Positions 9,095 through 18,094 of a stretch of DNA of 55,124 nt are shown piece by piece. The notes under the pieces were generated by a model. The model made no database searches. It was given only the letters and a program-made list of their open reading frames with translations, and had not been told where the DNA came from. Each line of letters begins with the position of its first letter. The first letter of the stretch is position 1. The stretch comes from Verrucomicrobiales bacterium (lineage in GTDB: Bacteria > Verrucomicrobiota > Verrucomicrobiia > Verrucomicrobiales > DEV007), in contig JAHEJT010000016.1 of NCBI GenBank assembly GCA_024638765.1, forward strand, positions 1-55,124. The letters are read 5' to 3'. Both the position numbers and the translations under genes were made by a program.

Positions 9095-9424
9095 ATGGCA
9101 GCCAAAAAACAGTCCGGTCCGTCGAGCGCTGAGGCGCGGGATACCGAGGTGCCTTTTGAAAAGGCCATGGAGCAGTTGGAATCGATCGTCGAATCGATGG
9201 AATCCGAGAAGCTGCCCCTGGATAATCTGGTCAAAAAGTACGAGGAGGGCACAAAGTTGCTGAAGATTTGTCAGAGCCGCATCGCGGCGGCACAGAAGAA
9301 GATCGAATTGATTGCCAAGGAGGCCGAAGGCGATGATTTTAAATTGACGCCTTTTGAGTCGGACGAGGAGAGTGAGGCCTCAGATGATCCCGGCGACGAT
9401 AGCGATGAAGCCCGATTACTCTGA
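9095..9424 (+). CDS. xseB: Exodeoxyribonuclease VII small subunit
   Basis: From the ATG at 9095 the protein has 109 residues. The core VPFEKAMEQLESIVESME...LPLDNLVKKYEEGTKLLKICQSRI is diagnostic of XseB, the small subunit that, with several copies per XseA, degrades single-stranded DNA. The usual protein has about 80 residues; here an acidic tail (DESEASDDPGDDSDEARLL) adds about 25. An upstream start at 9056 is open but would add 13 unconserved residues. xseB is commonly found with ispA and dxs; here dxs follows after five bases and ispA is absent from between them. The large subunit xseA is not in the window. Confidence 0.93.
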   Translation: MAAKKQSGPSSAEARDTEVPFEKAMEQLESIVESMESEKLPLDNLVKKYEEGTKLLKICQSRIAAAQKKIELIAKEAEGDDFKLTPFESDEESEASDDPGDDSDEARLL

Positions 9425-9429
9425 AGAGA

Positions 9430-11376
9430 ATGCCTGAGGAGAATGAGAGCCCGGAGGAGGATTCCTCTCCAGGAAGCGGTCTCCCCCTGCCGGAGGTGAG
9501 ATCCCCTGTCGACGTCAAGAGTCTCCCCGAGGAAGATCTTCCCCTGCTGGCTCAGCGCATCCGCGAAGTTCTCATCGATTGCCTTTCGAAGACCGGGGGA
9601 CACCTCGGGCCCAACCTGGGTGTCGTGGAATTGACTTTGGCATTGCACCGGGTTTTTGAGACTCCGAAAGACAAGTTTGTCTTCGATGTGAGTCACCAGG
9701 GATATGTGCACAAAATGCTCACGGGGCGATGGGATCGGATTGACACCATCCGGCAATACCAGGGACTTAACGGGTTCCTGTTGCGATCCGAGAGCGCACA
9801 CGATGCTTACGGTGCCGGTCACGCCGGCACGGCCCTGTCCGCCGCGCTGGGCATGGCTGCGGCGCGGGATCTCAATGGAAGTGACGAACAGGTAGTCGCG
9901 GTGGCGGGCGACGCCGCCTTCACCTGCGGACCCAGTTACGAGGCGCTCAACAACATCGCCTCGGCCACCAAGAAGTTCATTGTCGTCCTAAACGACAACG
10001 AATGGTCAATCGGGCCCAATGTCGGCGCCATTGCGCGTTACCTAAACGAACTGCAAACCCATAGCGCTTACGCGCATCTTCATGAGAAAGCCGCGGCCTT
10101 CGTGGAGAAACTGATGGGTAAGTCCGTGCGTAAGCTGGCGGCCAAAGTCGAAGAAAGCGCCAAGAGCCTGCTCTTGCCGAGCGTTATCTTCGAGGAATTC
10201 GGCCTTCGCTATTACGGCCCTATCGATGGTCACGACCTTCCTTTGCTGATCAAGACCTTCGAGTTTCTCAAGGAACAGGAAGACCCGGTTCTCCTTCATA
10301 TCATTACCGAGAAAGGCCGGGGTTATAAACCCGCCCTGGAAAACCCGATGAAGTTTCACGGGCTTGGGCCTTACAAGACCGAAACCGGGGAAACGCCGCC
10401 CTCCGGGCAGGCGACCTATTCCCAGATCTTTGCCGAGACCGTGGCCCGCTACGCGAAGGATGACGAAAAGGTCGTCGCCATAACGGCTGCGATGCCAAAT
10501 GGCACCGGCCTGGTGCATTTTCAAAAGGAAATCCCGGAGCGTTATTTCGATGTGGGGATCGCGGAGGAACATGCGGCACTGTTCGCGTGCGGACTGGCGA
10601 CCCAGGGGATTAAACCTTTCCTCACGATTTACTCGACCTTTTTCCAGCGGGCTTACGACATGGCGATTCACGACATCGGCATTCAGAATCTCCCGGTCCG
10701 TTTGTGCATGGATCGCGCGGGATTATCCGGAGACGACGGCCCCACGCATCACGGCCTTTTCGATATTGGATATCTTCGGCATCTGCCTAACTGGGTGCTC
10801 ATGCAGCCGAAGGACGAGGATGAGTTCGCGGATATGCTCTGGACGATGACAAATTACGACGGTGGCCCCAGCGCGATCCGCTATCCGCGTGGAGCCGGGG
10901 TTGGCGCGAGTCCCAAGAGCACGCCGGAACTCCTTGAAATCGGCAAAGCCGAGGTTGTCGCCGACGGCAAAGATGTGGCCCTCTTCGGTTTGGGCAATCT
11001 CTTTGAGCTTGCCGAGGAAGCCAGGGAGAAACTCGAAGAGAAAGGATATTCCGTGGCCCTTATCAATCCGCGCTGGATCAAACCCTTGGACGCAGAGTGC
11101 GTCGAGCACTATGCCAAAAACTGTGCGGTTATTTGCACTTTCGAAGATCACGTGCTGCACAACGGCTTCGGATGTGCGCTTATCGAACATATCAACGATG
11201 CGAGAATAAATATTCCCGTCGAGCGCGTCGGCTGGCCGGACCAATTCATTGAACACGGCAAGGTTTCCATTCTACGCGAAAAATATGGGATCACCGCGGA
11301 CGCATGCCTGGACAAGGTGCTGCCGCACCTGGAGTCGCGCTCGCGCCCGGAGCGGTCCGCGGTCGAGGTGGGCTGA
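9430..11376 (+). CDS. dxs: 1-deoxy-D-xylulose-5-phosphate synthase
   Basis: This 648-residue thiamine-diphosphate enzyme condenses pyruvate and glyceraldehyde 3-phosphate, the first step of the MEP isoprenoid pathway. Visible motifs are GGHLGPNLGVVELTLALH (about 57-73), FDVSHQGYVHKMLTGR (85-100), the cofactor motif at 160-190 ending in LNDNEWSIGPNVGA, YYGPIDGHDLPLL, and the transketolase-like central and C-terminal domains (GIAEEHAALFACGLA, DRAGLSGDDGPTHHG). The cofactor motif reads GDA (160-162) instead of the usual GDG, and VGHQ reads VSHQ. A long acidic N-terminal extension (about 35 residues) precedes the domain. It follows xseB by five bases and ends 13 bases from the convergent SDR gene. 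Confidence 0.93.
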   Translation: MPEENESPEEDSSPGSGLPLPEVRSPVDVKSLPEEDLPLLAQRIREVLIDCLSKTGGHLGPNLGVVELTLALHRVFETPKDKFVFDVSHQGYVHKMLTGRWDRIDTIRQYQGLNGFLLRSESAHDAYGAGHAGTALSAALGMAAARDLNGSDEQVVAVAGDAAFTCGPSYEALNNIASATKKFIVVLNDNEWSIGPNVGAIARYLNELQTHSAYAHLHEKAAAFVEKLMGKSVRKLAAKVEESAKSLLLPSVIFEEFGLRYYGPIDGHDLPLLIKTFEFLKEQEDPVLLHIITEKGRGYKPALENPMKFHGLGPYKTETGETPPSGQATYSQIFAETVARYAKDDEKVVAITAAMPNGTGLVHFQKEIPERYFDVGIAEEHAALFACGLATQGIKPFLTIYSTFFQRAYDMAIHDIGIQNLPVRLCMDRAGLSGDDGPTHHGLFDIGYLRHLPNWVLMQPKDEDEFADMLWTMTNYDGGPSAIRYPRGAGVGASPKSTPELLEIGKAEVVADGKDVALFGLGNLFELAEEAREKLEEKGYSVALINPRWIKPLDAECVEHYAKNCAVICTFEDHVLHNGFGCALIEHINDARINIPVERVGWPDQFIEHGKVSILREKYGITADACLDKVLPHLESRSRPERSAVEVG

Positions 11377-11389
11377 GCCGGGCGCGCGC

Positions 11390-12259
11390 CTAGAGCTGCC
11401 GGGTGATTGAAGGAACCAGTGCCGCATCTCGGAGGATGGCATCCTTGAAGCTGGAATAGCACGTCTTCCACCCCAGGCCTTTTAGCTTGGCATTGGAGAT
11501 GCACTTGTCAGTCCAGCCGCGTTTGCGATTGAGGTCGCGGGGGCCGGATGGCGGGAGCGGTTTTTCGAAATGTCCGGCGAGGAACGCGTAGCATTCTTTC
11601 TGGGTAAGGGGCGCGTCGTCACAGACATTATAAACGTGACCGGGGGCTTCGGGGGAATTCAGGAGGAGGATTACAGCGCTCACGATGTCGTCCCGGTGGA
11701 CCTGGTTCAGATGGCGCGCGCCGTCGTCCTCGATGACCGCTTCACCGGCGAGGAATTTTTTCAGAATCACGGAGCGTTCGGGGCCGTAAATACCGGCAAG
11801 CCTGGCGACGATACCGCCGCCCGCTAGGACGAGGTCTTCCGTCTCGCGCAGGATTCGTCCGGTGTCGCGATCCGGGGCAGCGGGGGAGTCCTCGGTGACG
11901 GTTTCCCCGCCGCGCTGAGCGTAGACACTGGTGCTCGAGGTGAATAGAAGCTTTCCGGGTTCAAGAATCTCGAGGAGATTGCGTGCGCCTTCGAGATAAA
12001 CGGCGCGGTAAACATCCGCGCCACCGCGGCCGGAACTCGCGCAATGGATTACAGACTGGGGGCCGGAGATGCGGGACTTTAATGTGCGGATGTCGTCCGC
12101 GCTCGAGATGTCACAGGCGAACACAGGGAACGGCTTGGCGGCGTCGAGAGCTGCGGCGGATTCCGGGGACAGGGTCAGGCCGGCGACCTCCTCGCCCGAT
12201 TCGTGGAGGCGGTCGGCGAGGGCTTCTCCGAGGTAGCCGAGGCCGGCGATGAGCATCAT
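11390..12259 (-). CDS. NAD-dependent epimerase/dehydratase family protein (SDR)
   Basis: With the start at 12259 (MMLIAGLGYLGEALADRL) the protein has 289 residues, beginning directly with the Rossmann strand and the glycine motif GLGYLG. An upstream in-frame start would add 15 residues lying over a palindrome and is unlikely. Further SDR features are VIHCASSG, LLFTSSTSVYAQRGG, VARLAGIYGPER and LNQVHRDDIVSAVILLL. The classical YxxxK is not seen (YAQRG instead), so the enzyme may be an atypical extended SDR of the YeeZ type. The substrate is unknown. It is convergent with dxs and lies downstream of the amidase gene on the same strand with a 70-base gap. Confidence 0.82.
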   Translation of the reverse strand: MMLIAGLGYLGEALADRLHESGEEVAGLTLSPESAAALDAAKPFPVFACDISSADDIRTLKSRISGPQSVIHCASSGRGGADVYRAVYLEGARNLLEILEPGKLLFTSSTSVYAQRGGETVTEDSPAAPDRDTGRILRETEDLVLAGGGIVARLAGIYGPERSVILKKFLAGEAVIEDDGARHLNQVHRDDIVSAVILLLNSPEAPGHVYNVCDDAPLTQKECYAFLAGHFEKPLPPSGPRDLNRKRGWTDKCISNAKLKGLGWKTCYSSFKDAILRDAALVPSITRQL

Positions 12260-12274
12260 GGTGGTTTGAGTTGT

Positions 12275-12291
12275 TCCCGACTTCGTCGGGA
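12275..12291. repeat. Palindrome TCCCGAC-TTC-GTCGGGA, REP-like
   Basis: A perfect 7-bp inverted repeat with a 3-base loop lies in the leader of the SDR gene, about 15 bases before its start. The same arms with a two-base loop occur at 30478-30493 in the ceramidase/DUF1501 intergenic repeat. It is probably a solitary member of the same REP family. Confidence 0.6.
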
Positions 12292-12329
12292 CTTCGCTTC
12301 GCAAAGCATCCGGCGATCCTGATTCTTGA

Positions 12330-13712
12330 TCACTCTCCGGGGGCCGGCTCTACCGGGTCCTCCGGCTCCATGCGGCGGCTCGTATAGTAAGCCCTCAATC
12401 CCTTGGCGACGGCGTCCGCATATTCCTCGAAGATAGTAGGTGAGTCTTCCGATGCATTCTGAATGCGCCGGTAGACTTCCTTGTTGTTCATGACGTAGGG
12501 CTCGAGAAAGATCACCGGGCAGAGGTAAGTGCGGTTGGCGAGAAGATTGCGCGCGAACACGTAGGGATTGTCGTTGATGCGCCGGGCGTTTTTTCCCGGA
12601 TAGACATAAGGCTCGAGCCCGGTCCTCCGCGTAAAACTCCGAGCCACCGCTGCACAGAGCGGGATCTCCTCGCGATGGGTGCCCTGCACGATGCGGAGCA
12701 ACATTTCGAATCGGATGTCGTCGCGGCTTAATTCCTCAAGGCTGTAGGTGCCGTTGAGCAGGACATGGAAATGATTCTTATCGATGAGGGTGGGATTTCG
12801 GGGATCTCCCCATTTTTCCGCGTTGAAGTGCAGGCAGAGGACAAGATCGGGCTTGATCTTGCGGTTGATGATACGGGCGCGGTCGCGGATTTCCCGGGCG
12901 CGATAAAAAAACACCTCGCTTTGCCATTGGACGGTGAGTCGCTTGTCCGGGGACCAGCGCGGGAGATCCTCGTAGGACTCACGGGGGGGATCGAAGCCGG
13001 CGGCGACAAGAGATTCGCGGGCGAGTTCCTCGAAGTCCTCCGGACGCTTCTTGGTGACGGGTTTGAGCCCGGTCCGGATCACCGTGACCTCGGCGCCGAG
13101 CTTTTCGAGCTTGGGTTTGAGAACCTCGGCTGCTTTCAGCGTGAGTTCTCCCTCTTTGACCGGGGGTTCGTTTCCAATGCGGAACCAGCGTTCTTCCATG
13201 CGGGCCCAGCGCCCGCCGATGTGACCTGGATCGAGCGCGATGCGGAGGCCCTGGAGTGGCTGGGTCCGTGGCGGAGATTTAGGAAGTGCGGCGGCGGGGC
13301 GCCAGTAAGGGGTCACCGAGGGGGTAGCTTTTTCATCTGCGCTCGGTGCGAACTCAAGACGGTGGACCAGGGACGGGCTTCCATGCGCCGAGCGCTTGAT
13401 GTCGACGTGGTCAGGGGAGATCTTGATGGAAGACTTGTAAGCCTGGTCCGGGGCATAGATGCGATTGAGGAGGCGAAGGAATTCGGAGCGAGTCAGACAA
13501 CGCTGATAAGGATCGAGTTGAGCCCACTTGGGCGGCTGCCCGGTGGGACTCACCTCGTAAATCGAAGCCCGTTGATCCTTCGCATCTACGAGGGAGGGCG
13601 TGACAAAGAGTAAGGCAGTGAGGAGAGCGCGGCCAAGACCGGCGCCGGGATGCCGTGAATGCCCGCGGAGAAAGACCATTATTTGATGGACCCGTCTACG
13701 GCTTTTCATCAT
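12330..13712 (-). CDS. N-acetylmuramoyl-L-alanine amidase (Amidase_3 family)
   Basis: From the ATG at 13712 the protein has 460 residues; 13679 is an alternative start. A basic N-terminus and a hydrophobic stretch ending LLFVTPSLVDA suggest export. The Amidase_3 zinc hydrolase domain starts at GLRIALDPGHIGG; zinc ligands and catalytic residues are visible as H of DPGH, E of VKEGELTLKAAEVL, H of LCLHFNAE and E of IFLEPYVMNN. These enzymes cut the bond between N-acetylmuramate and L-alanine during cell-wall remodelling. The 140 residues before the domain match nothing I know. The reading frame extends further upstream, but that part overlaps the divergent YmdB gene and is rejected. Confidence 0.85.
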   Translation of the reverse strand: MMKSRRRVHQIMVFLRGHSRHPGAGLGRALLTALLFVTPSLVDAKDQRASIYEVSPTGQPPKWAQLDPYQRCLTRSEFLRLLNRIYAPDQAYKSSIKISPDHVDIKRSAHGSPSLVHRLEFAPSADEKATPSVTPYWRPAAALPKSPPRTQPLQGLRIALDPGHIGGRWARMEERWFRIGNEPPVKEGELTLKAAEVLKPKLEKLGAEVTVIRTGLKPVTKKRPEDFEELARESLVAAGFDPPRESYEDLPRWSPDKRLTVQWQSEVFFYRAREIRDRARIINRKIKPDLVLCLHFNAEKWGDPRNPTLIDKNHFHVLLNGTYSLEELSRDDIRFEMLLRIVQGTHREEIPLCAAVARSFTRRTGLEPYVYPGKNARRINDNPYVFARNLLANRTYLCPVIFLEPYVMNNKEVYRRIQNASEDSPTIFEEYADAVAKGLRAYYTSRRMEPEDPVEPAPGE

Positions 13713-13761
13713 TTCTAAGAAATCCCGCCGGAACGGGAACTGCTTGGAATTATAGAAGCGC

Positions 13762-14574
13762 GTGGACGAGACGAACGAGAGATTTCGAATTCTTTTTCTG
13801 GGCGACATCGTCGGGGAACCTGGGAGGAAAGCCGTCATCGAACGACTTCCTGAGCTTAAGAAAGAGCTGAGTCTCGATTTTATCATCGTCAACGGAGAGA
13901 ACGCCGCAGGCGGGCGTGGCATCACCCCCAAAATTTGCATCGATCTATTGCGGGCCGGAGCGGCCGTGGTCACTTCCGGGGATCACATTTGGGATCAGAG
14001 TGAGATCGTCCCCTACATTGATACGGAGCCGAGATTGTTACGGCCTGTTAATTATCCCGGAGAGACACCGGGTCAGGGGTCGGTGGTGCTCGACTCCGCC
14101 AAAGCCCGGATCGCGGTGGTAAATGTCCAGTGCCGGACATTCACGAGGCCCATCCTCGAGAATCCTTTCGAGGCCATGGATCGGGAGCTGGCGCGGCTTC
14201 GCGAGGAGGGGGCGCAAGTGATCTTCGTTGATGTCCACGGGGAGACCACCAGCGAAAAAATCGCAATGGGGCGCTTTCTCGACGGGAGGGTGGCGGCGGT
14301 GGTGGGCACCCATACCCACGTGCAGACGGCCGACGAGAGGATCTTCCCCGGGGGCACGGCTTTCCTGTGTGACGCAGGGATGTGTGGGCCCATCGAATCG
14401 ATTCTGGGCCGGCAGATAGAGGGGGTCCTGAAGCGGTTTCGGACCAGCATGCCGACGAATTTTCCGGTGGCCCGGGGGGATGTGCGGCTGTGCGGGGCCC
14501 TGGTGGACGTGGACCCCGGGGAGGGCCGGGCCCTCTCGATCGAGCGATTCAGCGAGGAATTTCGGCGGGAGTAA
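13762..14574 (+). CDS. ymdB: YmdB-family metallophosphoesterase (cyclic-nucleotide phosphodiesterase-like)
   Basis: This 270-residue protein starts at GTG 13762 and matches the TIGR00282/YmdB family. Metal-binding motifs are FLGDIVGEPG, IVNGENAAGG, SGDHIWDQ, VDVHGETTSEK and GTHTHVQTADE. In Bacillus, YmdB hydrolyses 2',3'-cyclic nucleotides and affects biofilm and motility; this is knowledge of the family only. The gene is divergent from the amidase, with about 50 bases between starts. No good Shine-Dalgarno precedes the GTG, but the conserved RFRILFLGDIVG begins only seven residues later, so no later start is plausible. Confidence 0.9.
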   Translation: MDETNERFRILFLGDIVGEPGRKAVIERLPELKKELSLDFIIVNGENAAGGRGITPKICIDLLRAGAAVVTSGDHIWDQSEIVPYIDTEPRLLRPVNYPGETPGQGSVVLDSAKARIAVVNVQCRTFTRPILENPFEAMDRELARLREEGAQVIFVDVHGETTSEKIAMGRFLDGRVAAVVGTHTHVQTADERIFPGGTAFLCDAGMCGPIESILGRQIEGVLKRFRTSMPTNFPVARGDVRLCGALVDVDPGEGRALSIERFSEEFRRE

Positions 14575-14659
14575 GTGCTTGGCAGTCAAGGGCTGGGGAG
14601 GCTGGTCATGGGGCCGTGGGGGACCCCGGAAATTTTGCATTTTTTTGGGCAGTTTTGTT

Positions 14660-14687
14660 TTGACACCGAAAGCCTTTTTGCTAGGTT
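14660..14687 (+). promoter_or_regulatory. Candidate sigma-70 promoter for the tRNA-Thr/tuf unit
   Basis: A perfect -35 box TTGACA (14660-14665) is followed after 16 bases by TAGGTT (14682-14687). It lies about 145 bases upstream of tRNA-Thr, in a T-rich region without a gene, and is the best promoter-like match between ymdB and tuf. An additional start nearer the tRNA is possible. Confidence 0.5.
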
Positions 14688-14830
14688 CTGGCTCGCTTCG
14701 TTCGAAAAGGGTTGATCGTGCGCTGGGTTTGGGGATTTTGCACCATTTCCGCGGGTGACGCTGCCCTGATTTCCCGAAGCGGAGTAAGAAGTTTTAGAAT
14801 CAAGAAACGCTCTTTATTCTAAAAATTTTT

Positions 14831-14905
<75 letters not shown>

Positions 14906-14998
14906 GAACAGCAAATCAACCTAGAAGAAACCTAGAAAGAAACCAGCAGCCCCTCGAGCCACAAGCGCTCGCTTATTTAAGAAGGAGATCCTGATCCC

Positions 14999-16183
14999 AT
15001 GGCTAAAGAAGCATTTCAGAGAACGAAACCGCATGTCAATGTGGGGACCATCGGCCACGTTGACCATGGTAAGACCACATTGACGGCTGCGATCACGAAT
15101 ACCCTCGCAGACAAAGGTTTTGCTGAGAAGAAGGGGTACGCCGAGATCGACGCCGCGCCCGAGGAAAAAGAGCGTGGCATTACTATTTCCACGGCGCACG
15201 TCGAATATGAAAGCGAAAACCGTCACTATGCCCATGTCGATTGTCCGGGACACGCGGACTATGTGAAGAACATGATCACCGGCGCGGCGCAGATGGACGG
15301 AGCGATCCTGGTGGTGAGCGCCGCGGACGGGCCCATGCCCCAGACCCGGGAGCACATTCTCCTCGCGCGCCAGGTGGGCGTCCCCGCGATCACGGTTTTC
15401 CTTAATAAGACCGACCAGGTGGATGACCCCGAACTTCTCGACCTCGTCGAAATGGAAGTGCGCGACCTCCTCACCCAATACGAGTTTCCCGGAGACGATA
15501 TCCCCATCGTCAAGGGATCCGCGCTCAAGGCCCTGGAAGGCGATGCCACCGAAAAAGAAAATATCCTGAAGCTGGTCGCCGCGGTGGACGAATACATCCC
15601 GATTCCGGAGCGCCCGGTGGACTTGGACTTCCTGATGCCCGTCGAAGACGTGTTCGCGATTGAAGGTCGTGGTACGGTGGCCACTGGCCGGATCGAGCGC
15701 GGGATCGTCAAGAAGATGGAAGAAATCGAAATCGTCGGCATCCGCGACACGGCGAAGACCACGGTGACTGACATCGAGATGTTCCGTAAATTGCTCGACG
15801 AAGGTCAAGCTGGGGACAATGTCGGGCTCCTCCTGCGCGGAATTAAGAAAGACGAAATTGAACGTGGCCAGGTGATCGCCAAACCGGGTTCGATTACGCC
15901 GCACAAAAAGTTCAAAGCCGAAGTCTACGTCCTGAGCAAGGATGAAGGCGGGCGGCACACCCCATTCTTCAGCAACTATCGTCCCCAGTTTTACTTCCGT
16001 ACCACGGACGTGACCGGAACCATTAAATTGCCCGATGGTGTCGAAATGGTGATGCCGGGTGACAACATCTCGATGGAGGTCGAGTTGATCACCCCAATCG
16101 CCATGGAGAAAACGATTCGGTTCGCCATCCGTGAAGGTGGCCGCACTGTGGGGGCCGGACGCGTCGCCGAAATTCTCGACTGA
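14999..16183 (+). CDS. tuf: Translation elongation factor Tu
   Basis: This 394-residue GTPase delivers aminoacyl-tRNA to the ribosome. It shows the G1 motif [10 protein letters not shown], the effector region ERGITIST, G3 DCPGHADY, G4 NKTDQVDD (the usual NKCD has T in place of C) and the domain 3 signature near [16 protein letters not shown] strong Shine-Dalgarno (AAGGAGAT) lies eight bases before the ATG. The gene is flanked by tRNA-Thr and tRNA-Trp. Between G4 and domain 2 it carries ordinary tuf sequence without insertions. A candidate terminator or attenuator follows at 16238. Confidence 0.98.
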   Translation: MAKEAFQRTKPHVNVGTIGHVDHGKTTLTAAITNTLADKGFAEKKGYAEIDAAPEEKERGITISTAHVEYESENRHYAHVDCPGHADYVKNMITGAAQMDGAILVVSAADGPMPQTREHILLARQVGVPAITVFLNKTDQVDDPELLDLVEMEVRDLLTQYEFPGDDIPIVKGSALKALEGDATEKENILKLVAAVDEYIPIPERPVDLDFLMPVEDVFAIEGRGTVATGRIERGIVKKMEEIEIVGIRDTAKTTVTDIEMFRKLLDEGQAGDNVGLLLRGIKKDEIERGQVIAKPGSITPHKKFKAEVYVLSKDEGGRHTPFFSNYRPQFYFRTTDVTGTIKLPDGVEMVMPGDNISMEVELITPIAMEKTIRFAIREGGRTVGAGRVAEILD

Positions 16184-16237
16184 GGCGGCCCATAGCCTGG
16201 AAGAGAAATACTTAGTCAGCCTTTTACCGGTTCGAAG

Positions 16238-16272
16238 AACCCGCCGGCCCATTTGGGACGGCGGGTTTCTCC
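16238..16272 (+). terminator. Candidate terminator/attenuator after tuf
   Basis: A perfect 9-bp stem AACCCGCCG/CGGCGGGTT with a 12-base loop is followed by TCTCC rather than a full T run. It may partly terminate transcription after tuf or act as a processing stem before tRNA-Trp. Confidence 0.45.
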
Positions 16273-16369
16273 GGCTTCAAGAGGAACAGATTGGAAAGGA
16301 TACCCAAATAGATAGCACTTGAATTCAGCGGGATTAAGGGTTTGGTGACTGAGTTCGGTGCGTTTTCTT

Positions 16370-16445
16370 AGGTCAGTAGCTCAATTGGTAGAGTAGCGGT
16401 CTCCAAAACCGTTGGTTGGGGGTTCGAGTCCCTCCTGACCTGCCA
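16370..16445 (+). tRNA. trnW: tRNA-Trp (anticodon CCA)
   Basis: A complete cloverleaf: acceptor AGGTCAG/CTGACCT, D arm GCTC-AATTGGTA-GAGT, anticodon stem GCGGT/ACCGT with loop CTCCAAA (anticodon CCA), T arm GGGGG-TTCGAGT-CCCTC, discriminator G and an encoded CCA. It lies between tuf and secE, a widespread bacterial arrangement. Confidence 0.97.
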
Positions 16446-16464
16446 TGAACCGCAAGGTTTCATG
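16444..16464 (+). other. Hairpin abutting the tRNA-Trp 3' end
   Basis: CATGAACC-GCAA-GGTTTCATG forms an 8-bp stem with one bulge and a GNRA tetraloop, starting inside the encoded CCA. It may guide 3' processing of the tRNA from the secE message. Confidence 0.4.
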
Positions 16465-16593
16465 AGGGAAGGAGGGGATGACCAGGCCGCCGGCCTTGCA
16501 CCAGGCTCTCCGTCCCGCATCGTCCACCCCATAAGCCCCGATCGACACAGACACGCAGATCCTCCCCGAGCTCCTCCGCCATCCAGTCAGTCC

Positions 16594-16806
16594 ATGTTTG
16601 AAAAAATTTCAAAGTTTTTCGGTGAGGTGAAGGTGGAGCTGCAGAAAGCCACCTGGCCTTGGGATCCGAAAGAGAAAGGATTTAAGAAATATAAAGAACT
16701 CTCCGATTCCACGGTGGTGGTGCTCATCGCGATGCTCTTGCTGGGCGCTTACGTCGCCTTTTGGGATTTTATCATGCTTCAGGTGGTCACCCTTTTGACC
16801 CTCTGA
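16594..16806 (+). CDS. secE: Preprotein translocase subunit SecE
   Basis: From the ATG at 16594 the protein has 70 residues: an amphipathic N-terminal part (FFGEVKVELQKATWPWDPKEK) with the conserved TWP of SecE, followed by one transmembrane helix (VVVLIAMLLLGAYVAFWDFIM). SecE holds the SecY channel together in the inner membrane. The frame is open back to 16462, but that part is proline/histidine-rich and unconserved. It lies between tRNA-Trp and nusG, its usual position. Confidence 0.95.
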   Translation: MFEKISKFFGEVKVELQKATWPWDPKEKGFKKYKELSDSTVVVLIAMLLLGAYVAFWDFIMLQVVTLLTL

Positions 16807-16876
16807 AAGAGTCACACCTCCGGCATCCATTCTAAAATTGTCCTCTTCCCTCACACAACCTTCCAGCTCAGGAAAA

Positions 16877-17449
16877 ATGGCCCAAGTTCCATCACCTCGA
16901 GACCAGTGGTATGTCGTTCACGTTCTCTCCGGACAGGAGCAGAAAGTGCGCGATAACATCCAGAAGCGCATCGAAACCGAGGAGATGGGAGATTATGTCT
17001 TCGAAGTCCTTGTCCCCACCGAACGTGTTTCGGAAATCAAGCGCGGGCGTAAGACGGAAACCACCCGCAAATTCTACCCGGGTTACATCATCGTGAACAT
17101 GCACCTCATTGATGAAAATAATGATCTGGTGGATAAGACCTGGTATTTTATTCGGGAAACCAACGGGGTGATTAATTTTGCCGGGACCAAGCACAACAAG
17201 CCGATCCCGATGAAGCAGGCGGAGGTCAACAGCATGCTCGCGCAGATCAAGGAGCGCGAAGAACATGTGACCCCGAAAATCGCCTTTGAGGTGGGTGAGA
17301 CCGTCAAGGTGGCCGACGGACCTTTTGAGAGCCAGAACGGCGTGGTGGAAGAAATCGATCCGGACAAGGGCAAGTTGCGGGTTTCTGTCAGCATCTTTGG
17401 CCGGGCGACACCCGTAGATTTGGAATACTGGCAGGTGGAGAGAGCCTGA
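16877..17449 (+). CDS. nusG: Transcription termination/antitermination protein NusG
   Basis: From the ATG at 16877 the protein has 190 residues. It has an NGN domain beginning QWYVVHVLSGQEQKVRDNI, the conserved PGYIIVNM stretch, and a C-terminal KOW domain (GETVKVADGPFESQNGVVEEID). NusG binds RNA polymerase and couples it to Rho, NusE or ribosomes. An upstream TTG at 16838 is in frame but adds 13 unconserved residues. The sequence reads GVINFAGTKHNKPIPM where the usual NusG has GVTGFVG, a modest difference. It sits directly upstream of rplK, as in most bacteria. Confidence 0.96.
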   Translation: MAQVPSPRDQWYVVHVLSGQEQKVRDNIQKRIETEEMGDYVFEVLVPTERVSEIKRGRKTETTRKFYPGYIIVNMHLIDENNDLVDKTWYFIRETNGVINFAGTKHNKPIPMKQAEVNSMLAQIKEREEHVTPKIAFEVGETVKVADGPFESQNGVVEEIDPDKGKLRVSVSIFGRATPVDLEYWQVERA

Positions 17450-17520
17450 TCCAGCCTCTCGATTTCGAGTAACCACAGCGAGCAGACGACAAATTTCAGC
17501 GAATACGAAAGATTCTTCCC

Positions 17521-17946
17521 ATGGCAAAAGAGGTTGCGACCACACTTAAGCTGCAAATCCAGGCCGGGCAGGCCAATCCGGCTCCGCCGGTCGGACCCGC
17601 GCTCGGACAGGCCGGCGTCAACATCATGGAATTCTGCAAGGAGTTCAATGCCGCGACGCAGAAGCAGTCCGGGGATATCCTCCCCGTCGTTATCACAGTT
17701 TATAAGGACAAGAGTTTCAGCTTCATCACCAAGTCTCCTCCGGCCGCCATCCTTCTGAAAAAGGCGGCGAATATCGCAGCCGGCTCCGGAGAACCGAACA
17801 AAAAGAAAGTCGCCAGCATCAGCCGGGCCCAATTGATGGAAGTTGTGAAAGCGAAAATGAGCGATCTCAACGCGAATGATGACGAAGCCGCCGCAAAAAT
17901 CATCGAGGGTACGGCACGCCAGATGGGAATTGAAATTGAAGGCTGA
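17521..17946 (+). CDS. rplK: 50S ribosomal protein L11
   Basis: The protein has 141 residues and shows the full L11 signature: [36 protein letters not shown] at the N-terminal domain (shown here only as a pattern of [16 protein letters not shown]), then [16 protein letters not shown] and a C-terminal RNA-binding domain with [25 protein letters not shown]11 binds the GTPase-associated centre of 23S rRNA and is needed for stringent-factor activation. It is 71 bases downstream of nusG and 148 bases upstream of rplA. Confidence 0.98.
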   Translation: MAKEVATTLKLQIQAGQANPAPPVGPALGQAGVNIMEFCKEFNAATQKQSGDILPVVITVYKDKSFSFITKSPPAAILLKKAANIAAGSGEPNKKKVASISRAQLMEVVKAKMSDLNANDDEAAAKIIEGTARQMGIEIEG

Positions 17947-18094
17947 GAAAGCCGCGGCAAGCCTCTTTGGTTTTGGATTGATTAAGAAAACTTTATGCGA
18001 AAACCCCGGGGAACCGGGAAACCAGTAGAACCTCACCACTATACAGCAGGAGAATCCGCCGCCAGGGTTGATTCGCATGCACTGCACACCAAAC
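17947..18094 (+). other. rplK-rplA spacer
   Basis: This 148-base spacer is long for a ribosomal operon. It contains CCCCGGGGAACCGGG near 18004, able to fold into alternative short hairpins, and CAGCAGGAGAATCC near 18044. An L1-binding autoregulatory site is possible but I cannot recognise one. Confidence 0.3.

Noticed and set aside
13713-13973. N-terminal extension of the amidase from 13973
   Set aside because: It overlaps the start of the divergent YmdB gene, whose N-terminal metal motif is conserved there.
14575-14659. Terminator after ymdB
   Set aside because: GGGG/CCCC pairing near 14613-14630 precedes a T run, but the stem is irregular and I could not draw a convincing hairpin.
14921-16252. 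443-codon minus-strand frame opposite tuf
   Set aside because: Antisense of a highly codon-biased gene; EF-Tu on the plus strand is certain.
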